Translations under genes and position numbers: made by a program | Source: Actinomadura harenae | GTDB taxonomy: Bacteria > Actinomycetota > Actinomycetes > Streptosporangiales > Streptosporangiaceae | Assembly: GCF_003696215.1 (NCBI RefSeq) | Contig: NZ_RFFG01000052.1 | Coordinates: forward strand, 1 to 62,370 | Length of the DNA stretch: 62,370 bases | Direction of reading: 5' to 3' | Shown here: in pieces, positions 25,219-33,429 of the stretch | How positions within the stretch are numbered: the first letter of the stretch is position 1 | Layout of the letters: each line of letters opens with the position of its first letter | Notes under the pieces: model-generated | Told to the model about the DNA's origin: nothing | Databases searched by the model: none | The model's input: the letters and a program-made list of their open reading frames with translations, nothing else

Positions 25219-26736
25219 GTGTTGTTGAAGCGCATCCGTCCTCTGCTCGTCATCCTGGCGTACCTTGTCGCTGCCATTCCGGCCACTCTGGCCTCAACGG
25301 GACCGCGCGTGGGCACGAGCGACGCGGGGAGCAGCGTTAAGAGCGACACGGGGGAACGGCGTCCGAACATCATCCTGGTCCTCGCGGACGACCTGTCCAC
25401 GGCGGACATGGGCCATTTCCCGAACCTCACCAGGCTGGCACGCGAAGGCGTCACGCTTCGCGACTTCATCGTCTCGGACTCCTGGTGCTGTCCATCTCGC
25501 GCGACGATTCTGCGTTCGCAGTACGTGCACAGCCACGACGTCCGAACCAACAACGCCCCGGACGGCGGATACGGGCGTTTCCATGCCAACGGCGAGGACA
25601 AAGACACCCTCGGTACCTGGATGCACGCCGCCGGATACCGGACGTCTCTCATAGGCAAGTACCTGAACGGCTACCCGGCCGACGCCCCAAAAAGCTATGT
25701 GCCCCCAGGGTGGGACGACTGGCACGTCCCCACGCCTCACCATATGTACCAGCAGAGCGATTTCCGCCTGATCGAGAACGGACGCGTCAACGCCTACCGC
25801 CAAGGCCATTTGGACGACGTCCTTACGGACAAGGGCACGTCCTTCATCCGGACGGCTCCGCGTGACAAACCGTTCTTCCTGTACCTGGCGCCTATCGCGC
25901 CACACCTGCCGTCCGCGTTCGCCGAACGCCACGCCTCGGCCTTCCCAGACGCGAAAGTCGCTCGAACGCCGTCCTTCAACCACTCCGGTAGCGGCCCCCA
26001 GCCACGATGGCTGCGTCAGATGGGTTCCTTCGACGACGGCGCGATTCGCCAAGGCGACCGCATCGACCGCGACCGCCTCCGCTCCATGCTCTCGGTGGAC
26101 GACATGGTCGGCGCTCTGACGCGCACCCTCCAGGAGACCGGGCGCCTGGACGACACCTACCTGTTCTTCACGTCCGACAACGGTTTCCACATCGGAGAGC
26201 ACCGGCTCTGGCCGGGCAAGACGACGCCCTTCGAAGAAGACATCCGCGTTCCTGCCCTGGTACGAGGACCAGGTATCCACCCCGGGACGAGCACATCCGC
26301 CTTGGCCGGGACGGTCGACCTGGCCCCGACGTTCACAGGCCTTGCCGGAGCCGCCCTTCCCTCGTGCGCGGAGGGACGCTCACTTCTTCCGATCCTTAAG
26401 GGCGACCGCCCCAACGACTGGCGAAAGGCGCTTCTGGTCGAGTTCTTCGCCGGGCACCCTCGCACCCACCCTGAAGGACCGGACTGCGACAGCCGCCCGT
26501 CACACGTGCGGACGTGCCCGCTCCCGCCCAGCTACGCCGCCCTCCGCACCGAAGACAACACTTACGTCGAGTACACAACAGGGGAGCGTCAGCTCTTCGA
26601 CCTCGCCAAGGACCCGAACGAACTCCACAACGCGATAGACGACGTCCAACCGGCCTTCGTGCAGCAGATGTCGTCCTGGCTGACGCGTTTCCGGACCTGC
26701 AAGGGCGCGACCTGTCGTTCTGTGGACCGCGGCTAG
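25219..26736 (+). CDS. Secreted sulfatase (arylsulfatase family)
   Basis: 505 aa. A signal peptide (about 1-26, basic start then LLVILAYLVAAIPATLAS) is followed by the sulfatase domain. The formylglycine-bearing C-x-P-S-R motif is CCPSR (C90). Metal ligands are in LVLADDLS (D57, D58) and FTSDNGFHIGEH. A C-terminal segment carries several extra cysteines. It hydrolyses a sulfate ester outside the membrane. Maturation needs a formylglycine-generating enzyme, which is not in the window. GTG start with CAGGAG upstream. Codon use is looser than in the neighbours (for example ATA and AAA-AGC-TAT runs), a hint of transfer. Confidence 0.92.
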   Translation: MLLKRIRPLLVILAYLVAAIPATLASTGPRVGTSDAGSSVKSDTGERRPNIILVLADDLSTADMGHFPNLTRLAREGVTLRDFIVSDSWCCPSRATILRSQYVHSHDVRTNNAPDGGYGRFHANGEDKDTLGTWMHAAGYRTSLIGKYLNGYPADAPKSYVPPGWDDWHVPTPHHMYQQSDFRLIENGRVNAYRQGHLDDVLTDKGTSFIRTAPRDKPFFLYLAPIAPHLPSAFAERHASAFPDAKVARTPSFNHSGSGPQPRWLRQMGSFDDGAIRQGDRIDRDRLRSMLSVDDMVGALTRTLQETGRLDDTYLFFTSDNGFHIGEHRLWPGKTTPFEEDIRVPALVRGPGIHPGTSTSALAGTVDLAPTFTGLAGAALPSCAEGRSLLPILKGDRPNDWRKALLVEFFAGHPRTHPEGPDCDSRPSHVRTCPLPPSYAALRTEDNTYVEYTTGERQLFDLAKDPNELHNAIDDVQPAFVQQMSSWLTRFRTCKGATCRSVDRG

Positions 26737-26808
26737 CGAACCCCTCGGGTTTTCCACAGAACGCAGCAGAGCTGGAGAACCCCGGTCATGGTCGGCGAAG
26801 GTCGAACC

Positions 26809-27870
26809 ATGACCAACGAAACGACCCGCCTGGTGATCCGGACCCCCGACGACGCGCTCGCCGCCGTCCCGTATCTGCTCGGCTTCCACCCGGCCGAAAG
26901 CCTCGTCGTGCTGGGCTTCGACGGGCCTGAGAACACCTGCGCCGTCCGCGTCGACTTACCGCCGGACCCGTCCTGCGTCCCCCGGATGGCCGAACAGATC
27001 ACCATGGTGGTCGGCCGCAACGGGTTCCGCAGCGCCCTCATCGTCGGCTACGGCCCGGTGGCGCCGGTGACCGCCGCCGCGTCCGCCGTGTGGGAGGCCC
27101 TGACGTCCTCCGGCGTCCGCATCGTCGAGGCCATGCGCGTCGCGGACGGCCGCTGGTGGTCCCTCACCTGCCTGGACGAGTGCTGCCCGCCCGAAGGCCG
27201 CCCCTTCGACACGACGACCACCCAGCTCGCAGCCACGGCCGCCTACGCCGGCCACACCGCCCTCCCCGCCCGCGAGGAACTGTGCCGCTCCGTGGCGCCC
27301 CCGAGCGGCAAGGCCCAGGCCGCCGTCCGCCGCGCCACCCTCGAGGCCGAGGCCCGGATCCACCAGTGGTCCCAACGGGCACCGACCTCCGAGGCCCTGA
27401 CGGCCCGCAAGGCCAAGGAGGCCATCGAACTCCTCACCGCCCTCCGCACCACCGGGAACCCGCCCACGAACGCCGACGCCGCCCTCCTGTCCGTCCTGAT
27501 GACCGATCTCCGCGTCCGCGACGAGATCTGGGTCCGCCTCACCCAGGACACCCCTCGCCAGGACCTCGAACTCTGGACCGCCATCCTCCGCAAGACCGAC
27601 CCCCGCCACGCCGCCGCCCCGGCTTCCCTCCTGGCCTTCCTCGCCTACACCACAGGCGACGGCGGCCTCGCCAACGTCGCCCTGGACCGAGCCGAAGAAG
27701 CCGACCCCCACTACTCCATGGCAGCCCTGATCCGCACGATCACCGCCCTTGGCGTCCCACCGAAGAAGGCCCGCCTCACCCTCACCCCCGAAGACCTGGC
27801 CACCCTCTACAACAGCCGAACCCCACCCCCGCCTGCACCCCCACAGCCCGCTCCCACCCCACCCCCGTGA
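26809..27870 (+). CDS. DUF4192 domain-containing protein
   Basis: 353 aa. The N-terminal signature (TPDDALAAVPYLLGFHPAESLVVLGFDG, about residues 10-37) and the following strands match DUF4192, an actinobacterial family of unknown function. A mostly helical second half and a Pro-rich tail (PPPPAPPQPAPTPPP) follow. ATG 26809 places the DUF4192 signature at its usual distance from the start; an ATG at 26788 would add seven residues. The gene ends next to a degenerate minisatellite. No partner is obvious. Confidence 0.85.
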   Translation: MTNETTRLVIRTPDDALAAVPYLLGFHPAESLVVLGFDGPENTCAVRVDLPPDPSCVPRMAEQITMVVGRNGFRSALIVGYGPVAPVTAAASAVWEALTSSGVRIVEAMRVADGRWWSLTCLDECCPPEGRPFDTTTTQLAATAAYAGHTALPAREELCRSVAPPSGKAQAAVRRATLEAEARIHQWSQRAPTSEALTARKAKEAIELLTALRTTGNPPTNADAALLSVLMTDLRVRDEIWVRLTQDTPRQDLELWTAILRKTDPRHAAAPASLLAFLAYTTGDGGLANVALDRAEEADPHYSMAALIRTITALGVPPKKARLTLTPEDLATLYNSRTPPPPAPPQPAPTPPP

Positions 27871-28837
27871 CGACTCCTGGCCCTGCACCCCGCCCAAGGC
27901 CAGCCTCCTCCCACAACCAAGCCCACCCCCCACCTCACCCCGACACGCCAGAGAGGAGCACCCAAACCCCACCCGGACGCCACGGGCCGGAACCAAAGCT
28001 CCGTATGGGGCTCCCGGACACAAAGGGCCCGGGCACGAGGTGCCCGGGCATCAGGAACTCGCACATGAGGCATCTGGGCACAGGGCGGGCGTACGAGGTG
28101 TGCGGGACAAGGTGTTCGCGCACGAGGCGTCCGAACGGAGGTGTTGGAGCACGAGGCGTCCGCCTACAGGGCCTTCGAGCATGAGGCATTCCAGAACCAG
28201 GCCGCCGCACACGGGCCTTCGATCAGCGGGCGTTCGAGCGCCAGAGCTGCTTCGGCCTTGCGGTCGACCGTGGCGGCGAACTCTGGTTCATCGAGACCGA
28301 CCCCGGCGGGCAGCGGGGATTCGTGCCCACGCCCACGCGCGACGTGCCTGCGTACAAGGCGTCCGGGCACCCAGAGTCCGGGCACAGGGCGTCAACGCAT
28401 CGGGCTCGACAGCCCCTCACGCTGCGTGGCGGAGGAGGTGGGCGTCAGCTGGACATCGGGCGTTGGCCTTCTGTGCTTGAGGGCGCGCGGTGCATGCGCG
28501 TCTGAAGGCGCGGAGCGCATGTGCGCGTGAAGGTGCATCGGCGGCCGCGTGTGGATGCTCGGCGCTCGCGGGGTGGGTGCTGCTGGCGGGGTGTTCGTCA
28601 GCAGGGGCGTGATGCCCTCCGTCGGGTGGCTGCTTCGGCGGAGCCGATCTGTGCTGGCGGGTGTTTGGGCTGTTCAGCGGGCTGCGAGGTCGGACGTGCG
28701 AGACCGCTTCTCAGTCCGAGCGGTGGTGGCGAGGGCCGGTGCCGGTGTTACGGATATGGCCGTACCTGGCCAGAACGCATCAAGGGATGGGGGTGCCGCC
28801 TCCTTTTCACGACAGCGACTTCTTGCGGGAGGCAGAC
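27871..28837. other. 0.97-kb gene-free region with degenerate repeats
   Basis: No frame has gene-like codon bias and a plausible start. The DNA from about 28010 to 28400 is built from imperfect copies of a 15-bp unit (separate entry). The open frames produced by this periodicity are artefacts. The last 100 bases hold the ribosome-binding site of the next gene. Confidence 0.6.
28014..28226 (+). repeat. Degenerate 15-bp minisatellite, about 14 copies
   Basis: Imperfect copies of GGGCACGAGGYGTCC follow one another, for example GGGCACGAGGTGCCC, GCGCACGAGGCGTCC, GAGCACGAGGCGTCC and GAGCATGAGGCATTC. A few units have lost one or two bases. Two or three more copies reappear near 28350-28400 (GCGTACAAGGCGTCC, GGGCACAGGGCGTCA). 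Frameshifts between units argue against a protein-coding role today; one frame reads pentapeptides of the GHExx/AHEAS type. Confidence 0.75.
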
Positions 28838-29344
28838 ATGGGTGGACGTGACGTCCGGTGCGGCAGCGACGGCGTCTCCGCGACGGCGGGGAACCTGGCG
28901 TTGGACGTGGTGGCGGCATCGAGCCAGGTGCCGCTGCGGGTTCTGCCCGGCGGTGGTGAGGGGCCGACGGTCGGGGCGCGGCAGGTGGCGGCCCAAGCCG
29001 TCCACCTGCTGTTGGAGGCTCTGGCCGGGAGGGCGGTACTTGGGCATCCGGGGGTTGCCGTGACGGGGCCGGTGGCCGTGCCCCGGGTGCTGTCGTGCTG
29101 GGTCCAGCAGCCGGCTGAGGACACCGCCGAGGGCGGTGCCGTCGTCCTCTTCAGGGGGAGGGTGCACGCCCTCGCGCTCCGCATGGAGCTTCGGCGGGGC
29201 CGCTGGCGGTGCACCGAGTTCGAGACCACCGCTCTGGACCACGAAGCCCCCGCCCCGCTCGCATCCACCGCGTCCGTCCCCCGCCCGCGCGCGTCCGTGG
29301 GCACTGGTGGATCCCGCGCGTTCGTGGGTGTTGTTCGGGGTTAG
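28838..29344 (+). CDS. Rv3235 family protein
   Basis: 168 aa. The C-terminal half (RGRVHALALRMELRRGRWRCTEFET) matches the conserved end of the small actinobacterial Rv3235 family, whose role is unknown and which is usually found near secA. The N-terminal half is variable. The ATG has GGGAGG 6 nt upstream, which fixes the start against longer in-frame options. Its TAG stop overlaps the stop of the convergent gene by four bases. No secA or hpf gene is nearby, so the context is atypical. The last 30 residues are low-complexity. Confidence 0.7.
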   Translation: MGGRDVRCGSDGVSATAGNLALDVVAASSQVPLRVLPGGGEGPTVGARQVAAQAVHLLLEALAGRAVLGHPGVAVTGPVAVPRVLSCWVQQPAEDTAEGGAVVLFRGRVHALALRMELRRGRWRCTEFETTALDHEAPAPLASTASVPRPRASVGTGGSRAFVGVVRG

Positions 29345-29715
29345 GGGCGGCGGACGGCTTCGCCGGGGGTGCCGGGGTCTATGCGGCGGTGGCGGTTGCG
29401 TTCGTTCCAGGCGCGCATGCGGGGTGGGTAGCCGACGATCTGGACGTCGTAGATGGGGAGGCCGAGGTCCCGGGCGACCTTGCCGATGACCTTGGGGGAG
29501 CCCACGCGGCGGCGGGTCCACTCGCCGTCGGTGGCGACGGCGACGGCGGTGGTGTCGGTGGCGAAGGTCTCGGGTTCGACGTAGAACTCGACGCCCTGGC
29601 GTGAGCGGGCGAAGGAGATCAATGCCTCGATGTCGGCGTCGGTGGCCTCGCGGTCCAGCTTGGCGACCGTTGCTCCGCGGTTTCTGCGGATTCCGAAACG
29701 GTCTCGGAATCTCAT
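29341..29715 (-). CDS. Conserved actinobacterial hypothetical protein
   Basis: 124 aa. A basic N-terminus (MRFRDRFGIRRNRG) precedes a compact alpha/beta domain containing SRQGVEFYVEPET, VAVATDGEWTRRRVGSP and a C-terminal LPIYDVQIVGYPPRMRAWN. I recognise the pattern as a conserved small protein of actinomycetes, sometimes labelled oxidoreductase without evidence. No catalytic residues can be assigned. ATG at 29715. It is convergent with the Rv3235-like gene and divergent from the deacetylase gene. Confidence 0.72.
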   Translation of the reverse strand: MRFRDRFGIRRNRGATVAKLDREATDADIEALISFARSRQGVEFYVEPETFATDTTAVAVATDGEWTRRRVGSPKVIGKVARDLGLPIYDVQIVGYPPRMRAWNERNRHRRIDPGTPGEAVRRP

Positions 29716-29890
29716 CGTGTCCCGTCCGTTCTCTGGCGCTCGTCCCTCTGAGCTTGGATCATTATCACGACAACGATCGCCGGGGGGATAACGGTTCCCC
29801 GACAATCGGCGCGTCCCGGGCGGACGACGTGAGGTGGGCCTAGACTGGCGGACTCCGATGATCAATGCAACGGGCACGCCGGGAGGCGTC

Positions 29891-30688
29891 ATGATGGGGC
29901 AGGCGTTGGTCCGACGGGGAGCCGCGGCGATGGCCGTCGCGGCGGCCTGCGGGTGGGTGAGTTCGCTGGCCCCCGGGCTCGCGGCAGGGCACACCGGCCT
30001 GGCCGCGTCGAGGCAGACGGTGGGTCAGGCGCGGCTGGTGAGCGCGCAGCGGGGGCCGGTGGCCACGCCCCCGCGGAAGATCGACTGCCGCAAGGTCAAG
30101 TGCATCGCGCTGACGTTCGACGACGGTCCGGTCTCCGGGACCAACAAGCTTTTGAAGTATCTGGCGGCCAAGCACGTGCGGGCGACGTTCTTCCTGGTGG
30201 GGCAGAACGCCAAGGCCCACCCGGAGATCGTGAGGAAGGAGCTCGCGGCCGGGCACGAGGTCGGCAACCACAGTTACACGCACGCCGATCTGTCGCGGCT
30301 CTCCACGTCGGGGATCACCAGTGAGATCACCAAGACGCAGAAGGCGATCCACGCGGCGAGCGGGTTCACGCCGAAGCTGATGCGTCCGCCCTACGGGGCG
30401 ACGAACTCGCGGGTGGCGTCGGTGACCAAGCGGCTCGGGATGCCGCAGATCATCTGGGCGGTCGACCCGCTCGACTGGCGTGACCGCAACAGCAAGACGG
30501 TCGAGAGGCGCGTGGTCGGCAATGCCCGGTCGGGTTACATCGTGCTGATGCACGACATTCACCCGACGACGGTCGCCGCCGTTCCGGCGATCATCAGCCG
30601 GCTGGCCGCGAAGGGATATGTCTTCGTGACCGTTTCCGAGTTGTTCGCCAACCACCTCACTCCGGGGAAGAGGTACGCGCGGCGGTAA
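29891..30688 (+). CDS. Secreted polysaccharide deacetylase (NodB/CE4)
   Basis: 265 aa. An N-terminal signal segment (about 10-32) is followed by a CE4 domain: motif 1 TFDDGP (catalytic Asp and metal Asp), motif 2 HSYTH (metal H-x3-H), motif 3 RPPYGATN, motif 4 DPLDWRDRN and motif 5 VLMHDIH. It removes N-acetyl groups from peptidoglycan or chitin-like polymers in the wall. ATG-ATG start at 29891 with GGGAGG upstream. It is monocistronic, ended by the hairpin at 30751. A second glycan-active enzyme, an LPMO, is encoded at 56529. Confidence 0.93.
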   Translation: MMGQALVRRGAAAMAVAAACGWVSSLAPGLAAGHTGLAASRQTVGQARLVSAQRGPVATPPRKIDCRKVKCIALTFDDGPVSGTNKLLKYLAAKHVRATFFLVGQNAKAHPEIVRKELAAGHEVGNHSYTHADLSRLSTSGITSEITKTQKAIHAASGFTPKLMRPPYGATNSRVASVTKRLGMPQIIWAVDPLDWRDRNSKTVERRVVGNARSGYIVLMHDIHPTTVAAVPAIISRLAAKGYVFVTVSELFANHLTPGKRYARR

Positions 30689-30750
30689 CGTCGCCGTCCG
30701 GCGTCCGAAGGGCGATCCCACGCCTTCCGGTGTCCGGTTCCGGTCTGGAG

Positions 30751-30797
30751 CGGCCGCCCCACGGCCCGAGTTTCGGGTCGAGGGGCGGCCGTTTTGC
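30751..30797 (+). terminator. Terminator after the deacetylase gene
   Basis: CGGCCGCCCC (30751-30760) pairs with GGGGCGGCCG (30782-30791), enclosing a smaller CCCGA/TCGGG hairpin, and is followed by the T-rich TTTTGCTTT. Confidence 0.85.
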
Positions 30798-30976
30798 TTT
30801 CCCGGCATTTCTTGGGACGAGTGGAGATCGTTGAGGGGGCTTCTCGAATCGCGAATTCGTGACCTTGACGGGCCCTGGGGCCAGGTGGTGTGGTCCCGGC
30901 GGACGGGGGCGTCTCAGGGGCGGGTCAGGGTCTTCCCTGATGGCGGGCGGACGGTCCCCGGGCGCACCATGGGCAT

Positions 30977-31501
30977 ATGGACAGCGGGTATGCGGAGCTC
31001 AGGGTTTCGAACGCGGAGCGGGAGCAGGTCGTCGAGCGCCTTCAGGACGCCTACGCCGAGGGCCGCCTCGATCATGACGAGTTCGACATGCGGACGCATC
31101 TGGCCATGACGGCCAAGACGCGGCGGGATCTGGACGTGGTGCTGGTGGACCTTCAGCCCGCCCCGGCCTCGGCCCCGGGACGGGCTCCGGCGACCGTCGC
31201 GGGCCCGTCGACGTCCGAGGAGCGGATGCTGGCGGCGGTGTCGCACGGGCTCGGGTACTTCACCCTGTTCGTCGGGCCGCTGATCATGATGCTGACGGCG
31301 GGCAAGCGGTCGGAGTTCGTGCGGCAGCACGCGAAGGAGGCGGTCAACTTCCAGCTGACCGTCCTGCTGGTGACGATCGTGACGTTCGGGTTCGGCTCGG
31401 TCCTGTACGCGGTGACCTGGATCGTGGCGGCGATCGCGGCGGTGTTCGCGCTCACCGGGCAGCCGTTCCGGACCCCGGCCATCCTTCGCCTCGTCAAGTA
31501 G
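30977..31501 (+). CDS. DUF1707 and DUF4870 membrane protein
   Basis: 174 aa. Residues 5-60 are DUF1707 (LRVSNAEREQVVERLQDAYAEGRLDHDEFDMRT). After a short Pro/Ala linker comes DUF4870 with three to four membrane helices (LGYFTLFVGPLIMML, FQLTVLLVTIVTFGFGSVLYAV, WIVAAIAAVFAL) and the typical R-x2-AKEAVNFQ loop. The function is unknown. It shares the DUF1707 module with the protein at 738. The ATG at 30977 has no clear ribosome-binding site. Confidence 0.85.
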   Translation: MDSGYAELRVSNAEREQVVERLQDAYAEGRLDHDEFDMRTHLAMTAKTRRDLDVVLVDLQPAPASAPGRAPATVAGPSTSEERMLAAVSHGLGYFTLFVGPLIMMLTAGKRSEFVRQHAKEAVNFQLTVLLVTIVTFGFGSVLYAVTWIVAAIAAVFALTGQPFRTPAILRLVK

Positions 31502-31963
31502 GACGTTCCGCCCGGGCCGAGTTCAAGTCCAAGCCCAGGCCCAGGCCAGGCCCAGGCCCTGGGCTCAATGTCCCGGGTCGTGCCGAGAGTCACGTCCCGG
31601 CCCCCTGGCGTTCCATGAGGCCCCTGCTTCGTCCACCTCACGCCGACTTCCGCGCCGGGTCGCGCCTCCGCCCCGTCCTCCCGAGACGTCCTCCGGGGGA
31701 CGGGGCGGAAGCGTTGCGGGGGAGGACCGGGTGTCCCCGGGGATGGGTTCGGGCGACCCTCCGGGTGGGCGGTGGCCTGTCCCGGCCACGAGTGAAACGA
31801 TCGTCTCCGAAGGCGGCGAGGGCCGTATCGCCTGCGGGAACGCGGGTGCGTGAGGGGGCGAGAACGGGTGGTTTATTCCCGTCCGCTCCTGTGATGACCC
31901 TCTCGCCAAATTTGTGTGGAACATACATGGGATGATCTGTTTACTGTGTGCGGGAGGGGCTAG
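31502..31963. other. 462-bp gap upstream of tmsA
   Basis: The left part (about 31525-31563) is a hexamer-like run of CCCAGG/CAGGCC repeats ending in a small hairpin. The middle is GC-rich without a recognised motif. The right 60 bases are distinctly AT-richer (AAATTTGTGTGGAACATACATGG region) and most likely contain the tmsA promoter. No gene or known riboswitch was recognised. Confidence 0.5.
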
Positions 31964-33331
31964 ATGACGGAGCTTGCGGTCAACGACGATCACCAGCGCG
32001 CGGTCGAGGCGCTGCGCCGGTCCTACGACGCGATCCCCAAGGGGGCGCCCGTGCGGCTGGCGAAGAGGACCTCGAACCTGTTCCGCTGGCGGGACCCGGC
32101 CCAGGGACCCGGCCTGGACGTCTCGGGCTTCGGGCGGGTGCTGAGCGTCGACCCGGAGAGCCGCACCGCGCAGGTCCAGGGCATGACCACCTACGAGGAC
32201 CTGGTCGACGCCACCCTGCCGCACGGCCTGATGCCAACGGTCGTCCCGCAGCTCAAGACGATCACGCTGGGCGGCGCGGTGACCGGGCTCGGCGTCGAGT
32301 CGACCTCGTTCCGGCAGGGGCTTCCGCACGAGGCGGTCCGGGAGCTGGACATCCTCACCGGCGCCGGTGAGATCGTCACCGCCACCCGCGACAACGAGCA
32401 CTCGGACCTGTTCTACGGGTTCCCGAACTCCTACGGGACGCTCGGCTACTCGCTCCGCATCGTCATCGATCTCGTCCCGGTCAAGAAGTTCGTCCGGCTG
32501 CGGCACCTGCGGTTCGACACCGCTCAGGAGCTGTCGCGGGCGATGGGCGAGATCACCGAGTCGGGCGTGTACGAGGGCGAGACCGTCGACTTCATGGACG
32601 GCACGGTCTTCTCGGCGGCCGAGCAGTACATCACGCTCGGGTTCTTCACCGACGACGCCCCCTACACCTCGGACTACACGGGCCAGCGGATCTACTACCG
32701 CAGCATCCAGCAGCGGTCGGTCGACTTCCTGACCGTCCGCGACTACATCTGGCGCTGGGACACCGACTGGTTCTGGTGTTCGGGCGCGTTCGGCGTGCAG
32801 AACCCGACCGTCCGCCGGCTGTGGCCGGACAAGTACAAGCGGTCGGACGTGTACCGCAAGCTCGTCGCCTACGACCGCCGCTACCAGCTCGTCGCGCACG
32901 TCGACCGGTGGAGCGGCAAGCGTCCGCGCGAGGACGTCATCCAGGACATCGAGGTGCCGGTCGAGAACCTCCCGGCGTTCCTCGACATGTTCCACGAGAA
33001 GGTCGGGATGAAGCCGGTCTGGCTGTGCCCGATCAAGGCCCGCGAGAACTGGCCGCTGTACCCGCTCGAGGCGGGCCGCGTCTACGTCAACGCCGGCTTC
33101 TGGGGGACGGTCCGGATCCCGCCGGGCCAGATCCCCGAGTACCACAACCGGCTGATCGAGCGCGAGGTCGCGCGGCTTGACGGACACAAGTCCCTCTATT
33201 CGACGGCTTTTTACAGCCGGGACGAGTTCTGGAAGCACTACGACGGGCAGACCTACCGGCGGTTGAAGGGGACCTACGACCCGGACGCCCGGCTTCTGGA
33301 TCTCTACGACAAGTGCGTGCGCGGACGCTGA
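31964..33331 (+). CDS. tmsA: FAD-dependent methylene reductase of 10-methyl fatty acid synthesis
   Basis: 455 aa. An FAD-binding PCMH-type domain lies in the N-terminal half (QGMTTYEDLVDATLPHGLMPTVVPQLKTITLGGAVTG, about 73-110) and a DHCR24-like C-terminal half follows. Together with the adjacent Cfa-type methyltransferase it matches the tmsA-tmsB (bfaA-bfaB) pair. In that pathway TmsB turns oleoyl chains of phospholipids into 10-methylene chains and TmsA reduces them to 10-methyl (tuberculostearate-type) chains. ATG 31964 has a strong GGAGGGG upstream. The gene precedes tmsB by 98 nt in the same orientation. Confidence 0.88.
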   Translation: MTELAVNDDHQRAVEALRRSYDAIPKGAPVRLAKRTSNLFRWRDPAQGPGLDVSGFGRVLSVDPESRTAQVQGMTTYEDLVDATLPHGLMPTVVPQLKTITLGGAVTGLGVESTSFRQGLPHEAVRELDILTGAGEIVTATRDNEHSDLFYGFPNSYGTLGYSLRIVIDLVPVKKFVRLRHLRFDTAQELSRAMGEITESGVYEGETVDFMDGTVFSAAEQYITLGFFTDDAPYTSDYTGQRIYYRSIQQRSVDFLTVRDYIWRWDTDWFWCSGAFGVQNPTVRRLWPDKYKRSDVYRKLVAYDRRYQLVAHVDRWSGKRPREDVIQDIEVPVENLPAFLDMFHEKVGMKPVWLCPIKARENWPLYPLEAGRVYVNAGFWGTVRIPPGQIPEYHNRLIEREVARLDGHKSLYSTAFYSRDEFWKHYDGQTYRRLKGTYDPDARLLDLYDKCVRGR

Positions 33332-33412
33332 TCGTCCGCGGCATCGGGGGGAGGCCCCGGGCCCGGGGCCGGTGGTGAGCAACGCCGTCGCCTCGCCGGG
33401 CGCGGGGCGAGG
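33320..33412 (+). other. Three hairpins between tmsA and tmsB
   Basis: CGCGGACG/CGTCCGCG (33320-33340) spans the tmsA stop, GGCCCCGGGCCCGGGGCC (33353-33370) is an 18-bp perfect palindrome, and CCTCGCC/GGCGAGG (33391-33412) lies just before the tmsB ribosome-binding site. None has a T-run. They may set the tmsA:tmsB ratio by processing or partial termination. Confidence 0.6.
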
Positions 33413-33429
33413 AGACAGGAGGGATCACA

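Noticed and set aside
28014..28400. CRISPR array
   Set aside because: Units are 15 bp head to tail with no unique spacers between repeats and no cas genes nearby.
31515..31565. GTTCAAGTCC, resembling a tRNA T-loop
   Set aside because: No acceptor stem, anticodon arm or CCA end can be folded around it. It lies in a CCCAGG repeat run.
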